A stretch of 64,000 nt of DNA from Rhodosorus marinus (lineage: Eukaryota > Rhodophyta > Stylonematophyceae > Stylonematales > Stylonemataceae), in assembly GCA_029953675.1 (NCBI GenBank), contig JAMWBK010000008.1:1893001-1957000 (forward strand). Direction: 5' to 3'. The notes under the pieces are model-generated. The model was not told the DNA's origin and made no database searches. It saw only the letters and a program-made list of their open reading frames with translations. Position 1 is the first letter of the stretch; each line of letters opens with the position of its first letter. Positions 22,922 to 34,756 of this stretch are shown here, piece by piece. The translations under genes and the position numbers were made by a program.

Positions 22922-24754
22922 GTGACTGATGTGATTGACAAAGCTGACGGGATTGTGGCTGAGGAGCACGAGGATTTGGAGATGGGCTACGGCCATTATG
23001 AAGGTGGCCTACCTACGATGAGCACCATGTTGAGCCGGTGCATCCGAGCAAGAACGAGAGGCAGATTCTGCCGCCGATGAGTGGCTATGTGAAGCCCGGG
23101 CAGATGCTCGCGATTATGGGTTCATCTGGTGCGGGGAGGACGACGCTGCTCAACCTTCTGGCGGGGAGACTGTCGTCGTCGAAGAATGTTGAGACTGGTG
23201 GAGAAGTGTTTTGTAACGGACAGAGGTGTAACGTCAAAACGTTCGGAAAATACACTTCGTATGTGTAGCAGAGCGACAACATGTTCGAAACGCTTACTGT
23301 TGTGGAGCAGATTAGATTCTCGGCTGACCTGAGGCTTCCGATGCAGGTTGGAAAAGATCGGCGCCAGAATAGGGCCGAGGAAATCATCAACGAGTTGTGC
23401 CTAAGGAATATCAAGCACACAATGATCGGAGGCGAGAGCGTTCAGGGAGTGAGCGGAGGAGAGAAGCGAAGGGTGATCACTGGAACGGAGCTGGTAACGA
23501 GCCCGTCGCTGATCTTCCTGGACGAGCCTACATCGTGCCTGGACTCGTTCAACTCACTCAACGTCATGCAGTCACTGAGGAGTCTGGCGGAACGGGGAAG
23601 GACTATTGTCACCACGATCCAGGAACCCCGGTCGAACATTTTCTCTATGTTCGATCAGCTACTGCTTCTCTCTAAAGGGCAGGTTGTGTACTTTGGACCA
23701 GCAAACGATGCGGTTGCTTACTTTGCGAAGCTGGGCCACCCGTGTCCTCCCGAGTACAATCCCGCGGACTTAATGATCGATTTGACCCCTGCGGACTCGA
23801 GGACAACCCAGAAAGATGAAGAAACTAGTGAGAGGATTGAGATGCTCGCTTCGACGTATATTGAATGGACGGAAAGCGACGATCTACTGGCCGTTTATGA
23901 AGAGCCTGCTGTGCGTGGGCACGAAACATAATGGAAAGTTCTCAAAGTACAACTCTACGTGGACCAAGGGTCTATGGTACCTGCTGAAGAGGTCGTTCAC
24001 TTTGATGATGCGGGACACAGCTCAGAACATCACCCTCGTTGGCATCTCAGCGATCTTGGGTGTGCTGCTGGGATTGATCTGGATTACTATTGGGTACAAC
24101 CATCAGCCCGACCCCACCCAGATCGGTTGAACGCGCCATTCGGCGTACTCGCCTTCGTCGCTATCAACCAATCGTTCAACGGTCCCTTCTCCATCATGTT
24201 CGCCTTCCCGCTGGAGAGGACCATTGTGCTGCGAGAACGTGCCTGCAGAATGTACAGGGTCTTTTCCTACCACGTCGCGAGGACGCTTATTGAGATTCCG
24301 AGAACGAGTCTGATTGTCTTGATATTCACAGCAATCAACAACTTCATTGTTGGATTCCGAGTGGACGCAGGAGCTTTCTTCGAGTACACATTTATTGTCT
24401 TCCTCATCGTCAGGGCATCGGAGAGCCTGACCATCTGTGTTTCAACTTTCGCAAAGGATGCGCAAGTAGCGTCTTGGGTTGTCCCCGTGTTTGTCATCCT
24501 AGCATTCTTGTTCTCTGAATTCTTGCTACCTACAACTAGTACCTGTGTGGCTGAGCTGGCTTTAGTACCTGCAATGGATCAAGTACGGACTGAGTCTGAT
24601 CATGTACTCACAGTTCACCGGCGATATGAACGAGGGCATCGTGTACGGAAACGTTTCGCGCGGAGCTGCGTACGCCGGTCTCGTCCGGTTTACCATTGTC
24701 CTCAGGATTCCGGGTTATGCCTTCCTCCGTCTCAACAAGCCGAAGAAGAGCTAA
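22922..24754 (+). pseudogene. Decayed tandem copy of the ABCG transporter
   Basis: It aligns over its whole length with the gene at 18956-20829, from the acidic N-terminus to the final NKPKKS. It is broken in many ways. The start ATG is GTG. A stretch just after STMLS (about 23030) is deleted with frame change. An in-frame TAG stands at 23266-23268 where the intact copy has Glu in YVEQS. Frame is lost again near 23925 and around 24540-24620. Key residues are also altered: Walker A reads GSSGAGRTT (catalytic Lys to Arg) and Walker B reads DEPTSCLDSF (Gly to Cys). Membrane segments are partly readable, e.g. LVGISAILGVLLGLIWI. The flanking TATA region was duplicated too. Clearly non-functional as a transporter. 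Confidence 0.93.
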
Positions 24755-25973
24755 AGCTTGACGCAAGGCCTTCGTTGAAACTCACTGACGAATTATTATT
24801 CAATATTTGTTCACTACTCTACTCGTTCTATACAGAATCTGTGCCGGAGTTCATGTCTTGCACTCGCTCAGGAGACTTCTGATGGCTGATGTCTCCGGTT
24901 ATCCTCAACCAATGTACTTAGCCCGTAATGCGGAGCTGAAAATGAAACTCTCCGAAGATGATTAAAGTCGATGTAACTGGACCCGAACTTCGAGTCAGCG
25001 ATTGGCGCTGAGCGAAGTCCGCTTTGCATTGTTTGTACTGATGTTGTGACCTCGACTCGAGAAACCTGATTGAGATCACTACGAGGTAGGGATTCGAGCA
25101 GGAACAGAGTCTACCTTAGTGGATACTTCACAGAGCATGTTTCTGCTAGAGTCCAGTCTGCTACCCCGTCAAGGGAGCTCCCTACTGTTCTGACTGCCCT
25201 TGCGCCAGAGTCAGCGGTTGACCCTAAGGTTTACTATACTATACCATGGGCACTCTGTACTGACCCGTACGATGTTTCCTGACGTCGAGGTGTTCTGTGA
25301 TTTATCTTACCAAGAGCTGCTGCATAGCTTCCTGTTTCTGTCAACTGCCACGTACTGGTGTTTCCAGACTATCAAGTTCTAATCGCTTTCATACCAAGCC
25401 GCTGAAACCTCGCTCTGTTCCTCGCAACTGCGACGAATCTGATAAGCCCTTAATCGTTTCCGTGATCGTTCTGATTCTGACAACTACATGTGCTGGCGTT
25501 CCTAAATCTATCAAGGCCTTAGACCCGTTCTTACCAAGCCGGCGGAAGCTCGTACTTTTTTCTGACAACTTCTTGTACTAGCACACACCTAAAACTATGA
25601 AATTGATCTAAAAACCTCTGGACCATTGCCGTGACCGTTCTTACCGAGCTGCTCCAGTGCTCGTACTATTTCTGACAAGTACTTGTACTAGCCATTCCCA
25701 CAGCTATGAAATCATTTCTATTGAGCTCTTAGCAATTAGAATTGCTTTGAAGCTGCGCGTATCTCAATGGAAGTTTTGTTTAACCGTTGGAGACCGCTTT
25801 TGATAAGTAGGGATTGACGAGGGATGGGAGGAGGGAGGGGAGTAGGGTGAGGACGGGTGGTGGGTTGGGGTCTGAAAGATTTTGAAGTAGAATTGTATGT
25901 TTGTGTATGAACTATTGAGTATTTGTGTGGCATTTGATTAGGAAGGGGTAAGAGAAAGGAAAAGCTGAGCACA
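24755..25973. repeat. Intergenic with degenerate repeats
   Basis: No gene is supported. Between about 25320 and 25700 related blocks recur: GTTCTTACC(A/G)AGC near 25528 and 25639, TTCTGACAA followed by CTTGTACTAGC near 25559 and 25670, with a weaker third copy near 25475. The spacing is about 110 bp, so this looks like an old diverged tandem repeat. The final 200 bp before 25974 are G-rich and probably hold the promoter of the next gene. Confidence 0.45.
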
Positions 25974-27227
25974 ATGTCGAGTCATGGAAAGAAGAAACGG
26001 AGTGAAATGGACGCGATGAATGATCCTGAGTTTGCTCTGGAGATTGCTTTGGGTCCGGCGTCTACTGACCTTAAAGCTCAGGAAAAAGGTTCTGGAATTG
26101 AATTCAAGAAAATGTGCTTTGATGAGAATGTCAAGTATTTGTTCAAGTCCGCTCATCTGTCGGCGGACGACTACAGGATATACGACGGAAAGGGAGGTAT
26201 GTTCACCTGCGGTCGCTCACCAGGGCAGGGGTGAGGGGAATCAACTACCTCCGTGTATGATGATCCTGATTTTCTAACTCGTTCTTGTTTGGTGTTCTGG
26301 TGCCTTGAAAATAGGGAAAATGATCCTTCATAGTCACCATCCAGGGAAGGATCCCTTCGAATCGCTGGACCCGTTGGGAATGGCGACCAACCACCATCCT
26401 TACAACAGGAAGAATAACATGATGCCAACTGGGGAATGGAATGCTCATTGTGATGTAACGGGTTCACACGGATTTCCGAGCTTCAAAATTCGCCCAAAGT
26501 CGGTTTCCAGGCACGGAAGACAGTACATCTCGTCAAAAGACGGCCACTGCTTTATGAATATGTGCAAGCAAAGCAAGCTCAAAACAATGAGTGTTCGGAC
26601 TTCCTTGGACATCTGCGATGGAGATTCTTCCGTACGTGAAGCTATGTCCTCTTATCCGTGGTTGCAGCCTCTTTCAACGCTTGCCAACAGCCCTCCAAGC
26701 CTCTGACTCTTACATCCGTTGTTCATGATTTTTAGGATCCGGTCTACAACGTGCAGACTGATCTAGCTGCAAGGACGGTGGTCGTGAGGAATATGAAGGA
26801 CGAGCAGGTCATGTTCATGCAAAAGTCATCGAAGGCATTAGTTCTGAATGTTGCCACCGGTCATGGCAGTGAGAGTATCATAGAAATCGCCGCGGGATGT
26901 GATGTCACAGCTATGCTAGCGATCGTCTATGGCATCAAGCAGGTAGTGCTGAACCCCAGAGTTCTCGGGGTTGTTCAATAACAACATTATATTGACCTCC
27001 GGAATGGTCTGTCCGTCTAGGTTGGAGAATCCTATATGAAGGACGCAGTGGAGAACTATGTCCTGGATCCTGCTAAAGATCAGGCTATGGATTCAGCCAC
27101 TGGGTATGTAGAGCAGAACTTTGGGACGTTGGGTAAGGCGGCGGTCAAACTCACAAGGGATAGCAGCAACCACGCAACAAAGGCGGCAAGAGAGTACCAG
27201 AAGTTCCATAAGATGTTTTATTCTTGA
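25974..27227 (+). CDS. LURP-one/tubby C-like fold protein (tentative)
   Basis: Four exons, 25974-26196, 26315-26631, 26736-26942 and 27021-27227, give 317 aa; all introns are GT-AG (118, 104 and 78 nt) with matching phases. The N-terminus is hydrophilic (SSHGKKKRSEMDAMND) with no signal peptide. The middle contains short beta-like pieces, including GFPSFKIRPKSVSRHGRQY. Exon 3 reads VYNVQTDLAARTVVVRNMKD...YIIEIAAGCDVTAMLAIVYGI-like, with the last segment (IEIAAGCDVTAMLAIVYGIK) resembling the buried C-terminal helix of LURP-one-related and scramblase-like proteins. The tail is amphipathic and Lys-rich. These proteins have a tubby-like beta barrel around a central helix. The family call rests on this helix pattern and is uncertain; the gene model itself is solid. 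Confidence 0.72.
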
Positions 27228-27953
27228 ATGGTTGCACTTTTGCTGTGACAAGGATCACCAACAGCTAGTGCAAAAGCTACGAGCTGCTTAGTTGGAAGAG
27301 AGAGAGCGAGACTTCCCTTTGTACTTTAAATAAGGGTTTTTAGAATAGCATCTCACGAAGCCCAAACGGGAGCAACGAGGATGACCCTGCGCATCCTGAG
27401 AACGCGCCTTCCAATGAAAACAATGAGATGCATGCTAGGATCAACACCGGCGTGTCCCAACACCCCTATCGCCGATTTCTGAGGATAACGTTAGGACGCA
27501 AGATCCCGGGGCATGATCAAGAAGCTGCCGGTAGTTGGAAGTCAGCCAGCAGAAACCCAGTACCACCTTGAGGCGCTCCTTGAAAACACAGAGTGTGTTG
27601 CTTGCCTTCTCCTTCGCGAAGCGTTCCCTCGGATAGTACAGGCAGGCCTCATAGACGGGAAAACATTCCTATCATCGATGCCAAGTACACTGGTCGGCTC
27701 CGTGTCTCAGACCTAATGGTGAGTCCTTGGGCGTCCAAGGCTCGATCTAAACTGGGAACGCTTGTCCGGCGAACAAGGTTTGACATGACGTGGTCGTTCC
27801 TGATTATCGAGTTTGGCGATTTGTCGATCCCATCCGGCTGTCGTCTGCTGGAGATGAACACGAAGACAGCCAGATGGGATCGATGGACAGGACACCGCTG
27901 ACTTCAAACAAGAAATACATTTAACGGGAAACGAAAACAAACTGTTGGGTACC
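27228..27953. other. Gap between convergent genes with coding-like patches
   Basis: On the plus strand, after an acceptor-like TTTTTAG at about 27341, a stretch reads SNEDDPAHPENAPSNENNE and on to PYRRFL, and another near 27670 reads IIDAKYTGRLRVSDLM before GTGAGT. The patches are in different frames and I could not assemble a phase-consistent gene with a start. It may be a small multi-exon gene, a decayed gene or 3' UTR. Confidence 0.25.
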
Positions 27954-29241
27954 TTAAAATCCTCCTCCAACTCGAAACTTTGAATAGTCCTTGTCGGTCT
28001 TGCCTTGTCTCCTGCTGCGTCCGTTGCTTCTCTTGTTCTGCTTGCTTTGGAGGTCGGGCGAGGGTTTGTAATCGGCTTTACCGTCATCATCACCCCCGCT
28101 TGACTTTAGAATGATCACAGTCACGAGCACCACTACCGGTACAGCAATCGCCGCCGCGATGAGAAGACGTTTTGAGCTTGATTTGGGTTCGTCTGGAATT
28201 TCTTGTGCAGAAGCAATGGCATCATCTGGGCGAGGTCGTAAAGAATAATACACATTAGCTTCACATGACTCAGAGCGATCTTTTACACCGTGTTCTTTGC
28301 CTGGCGAGCGAGACTTAGGCTCGGACTACGAAATGCATTGAGATGTTCTGCTTACACGAGGCAGTTTTGAGCTTTGGTGCTAACTTTGGGGATTTTTGAG
28401 GGAGTTTACTCTCGGCTACCTCGATGGCCTTCGCGACCTCCTCGACAGATAGACTGGACTTCTGCGTTGGCTGTTCTTTCTGGAATACTTCTTGAGTTCT
28501 CACGACCGCATGAGCGGCCTTCGCAAGTGACGCCATAGTCGTTGGTTTCACTTGCTGCTTAGGCTTGGAGGCTGAGTTTGAAGACGCCCACTCAGATATT
28601 GCTAGTTCTTGTAGATTGGTGGACAGGTACTTCCCGGTCGTAGTACCCGCATGCCAACCAAGTCTCGACTGTGGCCCCGCCTGGGCTGTTAATGCTTCTC
28701 CTATGTCCACGCGATAGCGAAAACTATACTTTCCAGGGGGAATAACAGCTTTCCCCATCCACTGATCTCCAGATTTTTCTAGCTGCACGTCCGCATCGTT
28801 CCAGTTGCCATGCACCGCAACGTGCTTCGCATATGTCACGTCGCTGTAGGTGAACTGCACGGACCCGTCCTGAAGCTGCTTCGCTCCCGAGGAGGATCCT
28901 ATCTGGGAGGCCACATTCTTGAGAGCTGCACCGCCGAACTTTGTACTCGAGAACCGATTAATTGACCGATCCAAAACCTTCACTTCGAGATTCCCTTTGC
29001 TCAACACTCTGCCGTCCAGAGACAGTTCATATTTCCTATCGCCAGTCGGAGCGAACACTATTGCGCGGAGTTTTCCGTCGTCATCAAGGTCAAGTGTCAC
29101 CTTATCCCGCAACCAATCCCCCTTCAGCACTGCCCGTCCCTTCTCCTCACACGAAAACTCACATGCCCACAACCCACTCTTCACACTCTCCTCAAATCGA
29201 TCTGTCCCAAGTTCAACCACACCCAATTGCCTCACACTCAT
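27954..29241 (-). CDS. CBM48 (AMPK-type glycogen-binding) protein with membrane anchor
   Basis: Two exons, 29241-28356 and 28300-27954, joined at GTAAGC and GCCAG (55-nt intron, phase 1), give 410 aa. Residues about 1-130 are of no known family. A CBM48-like beta domain lies around residues 140-200: YAKHVAVHGNWNDADVQLEK, WMGKAVIPPGKYSFRYRVD; AMPK-beta type modules bind starch or glycogen. A Ser/Lys/Gln-rich linker follows, then one hydrophobic segment at about 341-361 (LLIAAAIAVPVVVLVTVIIL) and a basic tail of about 50 residues. With no signal peptide, the carbohydrate domain is probably cytosolic. Red algae store starch in the cytosol, so a role in tethering starch to a membrane is plausible, but this is inference. 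It is tail-to-tail with the preceding gene. Confidence 0.83.
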
Positions 29242-30750
29242 CCTAATAATCTCCAAAATCCACCCATACACATACCCAAAACGCCGACTACCAGATCACA
29301 AGCCCAGCCAAACTCAAAACCTTCATCCCGACACCACTCCCCTCCCTGCTCCCCCACCCCCAACCCCCCAAAAACTCAACTGGTACAGTCACAACCCTTT
29401 TATCCTCCTAAATCAACTACTCACTACAGAGACATCCAGCTCAGATACCTCACCAGCCAACTTCACTGACCACTTCCAAACTTCCTTCCCCCACCTCCAC
29501 CCCCGCACCTCCACGTCCTCGTTCACCAGCCCAGCTCTTCGGGCAAACCCACCCCAATGAATAGCTCCCTCCTCCTCGAGCTCCTTTACTTCCCACCTAT
29601 AAGGGTTTTGCACCAATACCAAAATATCCTAACTTAAGTAAATATTTGACCATAATAATACTCTAAACGGGATTTTTATAGTATTATTGAATAAATATTT
29701 AGGACTGAATGTGGATAAGGTAAAGCCGTTACTAAATGTATTTAAAAAATTTAAAACTTTGGACAGCTGTCCTGTTCGAGATATCTTGTTTCCTTTAAGT
29801 AGAGAGATCATTGCCCTGATTTAAACGGTGGATGACTGCGACTTTGTGTTTGTGTGGAATGAGTGAGTAAGAGCTGGCTTGGATTTAGGGCAAGACACCG
29901 GTAATCTCGTTAGACACTTTACGATGACCCGTACTGATCTGAGTCTAGTTTCCCCTGAAGGCATTGGGGATTTCACTCCGGCACTGATCCCCCCAAGTGG
30001 GGAAGAGCTCGTTTTGCTTTGACAATCGATTCAGTAGGGAAGGTCTTAGGTTGCGTCAGGGGATGCTCGCAACAACTGGCCAACAAGAGAGGGAGAAGGC
30101 TCGAGCTCTCACAAACCGGACTTGGACTGATTCATGGCCTGGACAACTGGGGAACTTTCTCCGGTAAGCCCAGACCAAGGTCCCGTGCGGATCGCAAGGT
30201 GTTCATGATAAGCGATTCATCTGCACCGGAATTGGGGTCGAAACGTCTATGATCGCAGTGGTGTCTCTGTAATCCTTCTCACTACTGCTCCAGTTTTCTG
30301 TAGAGAGACAAGCTTCCCAGAGTTTTGGGGCAGCCTTGATCCGCTTACTCAATTAAGTGTGTCCATTCTTTTGATCATAGTAGTCGTGCAGCGAGATTGC
30401 GGAGGAAACGGTGGAAACCCAATTCTGAGTTTCGGTCCTGCTGCTGACATATCACAGTAGGGGAGTTTTTATCAACTCCGAATGAACAATGTCCTTAGGA
30501 GAAGACCGCAACTTGTTTCAATGAAAGCCATATCTGTTTTCTGTATTAAACTTGAAGAACCATGAGCGTCGACGCATACGCCTGTACGCCCTCGAAAGCA
30601 GTTCATATGCTAGCAGAGCCTTTCTGTGATGATCCACGGGTCGAACAATAAATACTGTGGTGGATCCCCACCGCCGGAATTTGAGACTAGCCTCTCGTGC
30701 GGTGGCTAGATACTGCTTCAGCTATGTCCACCTGGATGTTTCCGATTCAG
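29242..30750. other. Intergenic
   Basis: About 1.5 kb. 29250-29600 is strongly pyrimidine-rich on the plus strand and lies upstream of the CBM48 gene, so it is probably its promoter. 29620-29830 is AT-rich. Short open stretches at 30019-30252 and a minus-strand piece at about 30655-30530 (Arg-rich, ELLSRAYRRMRRRSWFF) have no start and no family. Confidence 0.4.
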
Positions 30751-32268
30751 TCACATGTCATCATCCTCAGGCACGGGAGTCGAGAAAATGCAGGAATCCG
30801 CTCCATCGAATATTGTCTGATCTCGAGAAATTTCCCCGCTGTGACCTGACCGATGAAGACCCTCGCCGTCAAAAACTACGGAAAGGTTGGGTCTCGGTTC
30901 TGAGAAATGTGGGTATGGAAGCTTCCATCTGGCTTACCAGCTAGCTTCTGAAATGCGCTCTTCTCGAGTATGCAGCAGATTCGCGTGAGCTGTGGTGCTT
31001 TCATGTCTGTGAAGAAACGGTTCACCATGCAGCGACCCAGCTTCAGCATCATCCGATCATCCACAATCTGCAGGCTAGGGCTAAAGGCTTCCCCGTATTC
31101 ACCCGCGCGCAGCTCGAACACCTTCGTCAACCTTGTTTTCCTGCTCGGATGCAGCGCTGACTCAAGCCAATGAGCAGCCCTGGAGAGCCTGCAGGGTTTC
31201 AAAAACAACGGAGCTAAACTTCAATTCTTCCGATGTCAGCGAAATGGTAGAACCAATTCCAACGCGACACCCCATCTTACCACGCATCTAGAGCTACCTC
31301 TTTATTCGCGGCTCTTTCCAGAATCTCAAGTATTTGCTGGTCATCTCTCGTCGGCTTCAGGCATCTGACAACACATTCGGGAAAAATCGGCCAACGGGAC
31401 CAAGTATTAGTTGCTTTTCCAGCTTGAAAATTTCCAAGTCTTGAATCCGTGGGAACAGAGGACAAACATAGGGAGGCCTGTTCCCCTTCAAGCTACTCCA
31501 AAACTGCCGTACTTACAAATAGCTCGCGTACACCACCGATGCAATCGCCCTGTCGAGTGTGAAATGTAAATGCCATATTAAGTACCTCCAAATTTCATAT
31601 ACTAATTGAATTCGTTAACAGTGAAAGTACATATATCGTATAATAGTCTATAAGTTCACGATAGGCATATCGGTGTGGACGAGGGAGTTGGGAAAGAAGG
31701 CTTACAAGCTGTGTCGAGAAGACGAGTCTACCAGGCGCGTCATGTTGTCAGTGAAAGTCCTGTTGGAAAGCACCCGCGATGAGTCGTGTTGTTTTTGGAT
31801 GTTTTGCTGCGGTGGGACTTTGCAGCTGGTTTGGTTTTGTTTTTCTCAAGTATTGTATGGGGTACTTTCTTGAAGAGAGAAAACGTACATTCTGGCGACG
31901 ATTTCAGCATCCTCTTTAAGCTTTCTCTGCTCCTCTGGCTTGAGGCCTTCCATCACCCGTACCAAGAAGTCGTTTCGTTCAACCAGCAACAATTTGTCCT
32001 TCCACAGTTTCCGCCCGTATTCGATCTTCGCAAATTTATCGTTCAATACTTCATCCTTGGTCCGGTCTAGTTCATAGTGCGGAGGGTCTTTTGGGGTATT
32101 AGGTCTGAAATCGTCTGCGATCTGTCGCTCTCGCTCCACCGTTCTAAATAAACCCTTTACCAACTCCTTGTCCTTCGATCCCGACTCCATCCATCTCACA
32201 GGTACGCTGTTAATCAAAGCCCGAGACCCAATCAACCTCAGCCTGCGCTCTCCCAAACATCGAATCAT
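30751..32268 (-). CDS. Unknown protein, possibly mitochondrial
   Basis: Five exons, 32268-31889, 31549-31517, 31364-31281, 31188-30938 and 30875-30751, give 290 aa. All sites are GT-AG (GTACGT, GTAAGT, GTAAGA, GTAAGC donors) and all four joins keep phase, which would be unlikely by chance. The start MIRCLGERRLRLIGSRALIN is rich in Arg and hydrophobics without acidic residues apart from one Glu, as in a mitochondrial leader. The next part is charged and helical (ELVKGLFRTVERERQIADD, LKPEEQRKLKEDAEIVARM). A C-terminal helical region (MMLKLGRCMVNRFFTDMKAP, LTRICCILEKSAFQKL) vaguely resembles helical-repeat RNA-binding proteins. It ends in the acidic DDDM. No family is recognised. If the 33-nt exon is not spliced onward, the protein would end at a TAA in 31513-31515 after 138 aa. 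Confidence 0.6.
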
Positions 32269-33460
32269 CTTGCCAGCGCAAGGGAACACAACACAGTCAC
32301 GCAACCTATGATCCTCGGCGGCTACGTCTCATCTCCAGGTTCCAAACCCCATCATCCCTCGTACCTAATTCATAGGTGGACAACGCAGTCCTTAAACGGC
32401 GTCAGCGAAGAGGTTTGAAGCAGATCAAGCTCATTCAACTAGGTGCACTTCTCCCGTTTCTTAGACCAAAACTCTCTGTTTCAAGAGCTAGGAGCCCATT
32501 CCACCTTCTGCCTCGCTACTTCCCACAAACTTCCGAAATACTATAATCGTAAGTCCAATTCTCCCAGTACTTCCCAACCTTACATCAGTCCAAGTCTTCT
32601 GAACTACTTCCCCAAACTCTTAACCGAAGCCTCGAGATACCCCTCCGCAGCAGCCGGCGTGACCATTTTCATCAAGATGGGAAGACGTCTCCTCCATAGA
32701 TATCCAAATTGGGTAAATTCGAATTGAAGAATGCTTTGCACCAGGGATAAGCAGCCAGTTCTAGTCGCCAGGTAAGGAGTAAGGAGCGGACTAGCATTTC
32801 CCAATCGGCATCCAAGGGTACATGCTAACATGGCATCCTTCGGAAAGTAGTACAATTTCGCCATCGGATGAACGACTAAACGGCCACCGTTGAGCCGCAC
32901 AAACCAGAGAGGGAGAGCTCTTAATGGCTTTTCAGTCTGCAAGTTTGGAACTCGATAAGAATCAAAAGCAGTGGTGTTTTTTTTGTGTGTCTAGCTCTAC
33001 ATTCAAAAGGCTATCCCTAGTCGTTGCAACGACTTGTGAAAGGCTCGAAGTGCGGTACTACTCTGAGGTCAGCCACACTCGACTTGTGGACTCAGCCACG
33101 ACTGCCTTGGGAGGTAAGCAAGAAAAAATATTGTACTGTCCATTGCAACAACGCACTAAAACCCATCCACCGAGGGGACGGCACCCTCGACCTCCAATAA
33201 CGTCCTCGCATGTTTCCTGGTGCTCAGAGCTTCTATTCAAGAGTAGCTCTCTTCGGATCTGATTTCGTTCAGGCTTCTACATCCGTTATTGTGTCTTTTA
33301 TATTACTTGTTGTACAAAGGTAGGCTTGGAATTACCATGCCAACGTATACGGAAAATAAACCTCTAGTTGGGTCCGGCGGATGTCATCAGGAAGGTGGTC
33401 ATGCCTCGGTCGCAACAATCTCGTCTTCCATAAAACCGTTCAGAACAATGACTACCAACG
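32269..33460. other. Intergenic
   Basis: About 1.2 kb between the start of the unknown five-exon gene and the end of the HAD gene (both on the minus strand). Open stretches at 32443-32727 and 32924-33262 on the plus strand show no motif or splice logic. Nothing else is visible. Confidence 0.45.
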
Positions 33461-34756
33461 TTACGTCGCCGTCGCACTGCGTTGCTGTATCGTCTTCATG
33501 ATTGCTTCATGAGCATCAGCTGCGACAATCTGCGCGGGGTCAGAGGGGTCGTTCCCTTCGCCTTCGAAACAGCCTAAGTTGGTATGGAATTAAGGTTGTG
33601 GGTATCAGAGAATGACTAGGCTACTCTGCAAACGGCAGAGAGTAGCATTACCTGTGCGAACAAGAACGGAAACCCATTTCCCTCCCGCATTGTTGGCTCC
33701 TCTCGCATCAGCTTCAGGATTATCCCCGATCTGTTATAGAGGCGCCCAAGACGTTGGGTTTCGTTTTTAAGGATACTGATAGGGGAAGGAAGCAAACATC
33801 GGATAGGCAAACATCACTGACCCCATAGATCGTATCGAGATCAGCAAATCCCATCGATCTCGCACGTTCGAGTAGAAGCTTCTCGACAAACTCGTACTGC
33901 GATTTTTGCGGCTTGCCGAACATCGTGTAAACTAGTGGGCGTCCAAATCGTCTTAGGAAAACGGCCTCGAGAGCAGTAAGAAACGCTCCTTGCGCGAATC
34001 TTGGAAGGTGATACTCGTTCACGAACACAAAATCTGGATTCGCCACGTACATTGGGACGACCTGGTGAGGATGCAGCGGTCTGTACTCAGATCCATCTGA
34101 ACCCAGGATATCGCAAAGAAGTTGGATATCTCGTCCCCAATTTCTGGAGTCGTGCATGAGGAAGACTCCCGAGACTTTGAGCTCAGTAAGCGATGCGTCG
34201 ATAGGCTCTCCTTCTCCTTCGAGCATTGTGTTCGGAGTCACCTATGCGGATATTATACGCGCCTTTTAGTGAGATCAGTGTGAGCACAGGATCGGGGAAA
34301 ACAAAACAAAAAAACACCAACCAGCGGCTGTTGAATCGCAAAGTCATCAATAAGGATTGCTCGCTTGAAGCCATATCCTCTGGCAACGTGGACACAGGCT
34401 CTTTTTCCCACGCAAACGACGACAGAGTCCTTCGAACTATTATATTCCGCTGCCATTGCTCTCATCGGAGTGTGGCTAAGGACAACCTGATCCGGTGATA
34501 TCTCTATTCCGCAAAGCTTGGATACCTCTTCAGCCTTCTGCGACTCAGTCAGGCCGCCGCTGTTGGTTAGGAACATCACAGGGTACTGAAACTCCCGCGA
34601 GCCAGGCTTCAAGAGCGCCCGAAGCGCGTCACGGCCAGCCGGGATCGGTGTCTTTCCACGTACCAAGACGCCATCTATATCAAATACGTACCCGGGAACA
34701 GATCCACGAAGAGCTGTTGAGAGTCGTCGACAAAGCAAACCACTCAGCGCTCTCAT
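33461..34756 (-). CDS. HAD-superfamily IIA hydrolase, HDHD5/CECR5 type
   Basis: Four exons, 34756-34322, 34241-33822, 33730-33652 and 33573-33461, give 348 aa with all phases consistent. Motif I is VFDIDGVLVRG near residue 25 (nucleophile Asp and general-acid Asp), motif II is MFLTNSGGLTESQK, the Lys of motif III is in TMFGKPQKSQYEF, and motif IV GDNPEADARGANNAG spans exon 3. The cap region and the C-terminal VLVRTGCF and AHEAIMKTIQQ match the CECR5/YKR070W family, whose members are mitochondrial and of poorly known substrate. The start MRALSGLLCRRLSTALRG is a typical mitochondrial presequence. Length matches the yeast relative. Exon 1 ends in the less common donor GTTGGT. It is read divergently from the SKA3-like gene, about 0.9 kb away. 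Confidence 0.93.

Noticed and set aside
28919-29560. 213-codon open frame on the plus strand
   Set aside because: It is antisense to the CBM48 exon and its pyrimidine-rich upstream region; its Ser/Pro/Thr-rich composition reflects base composition, and it has no motif.
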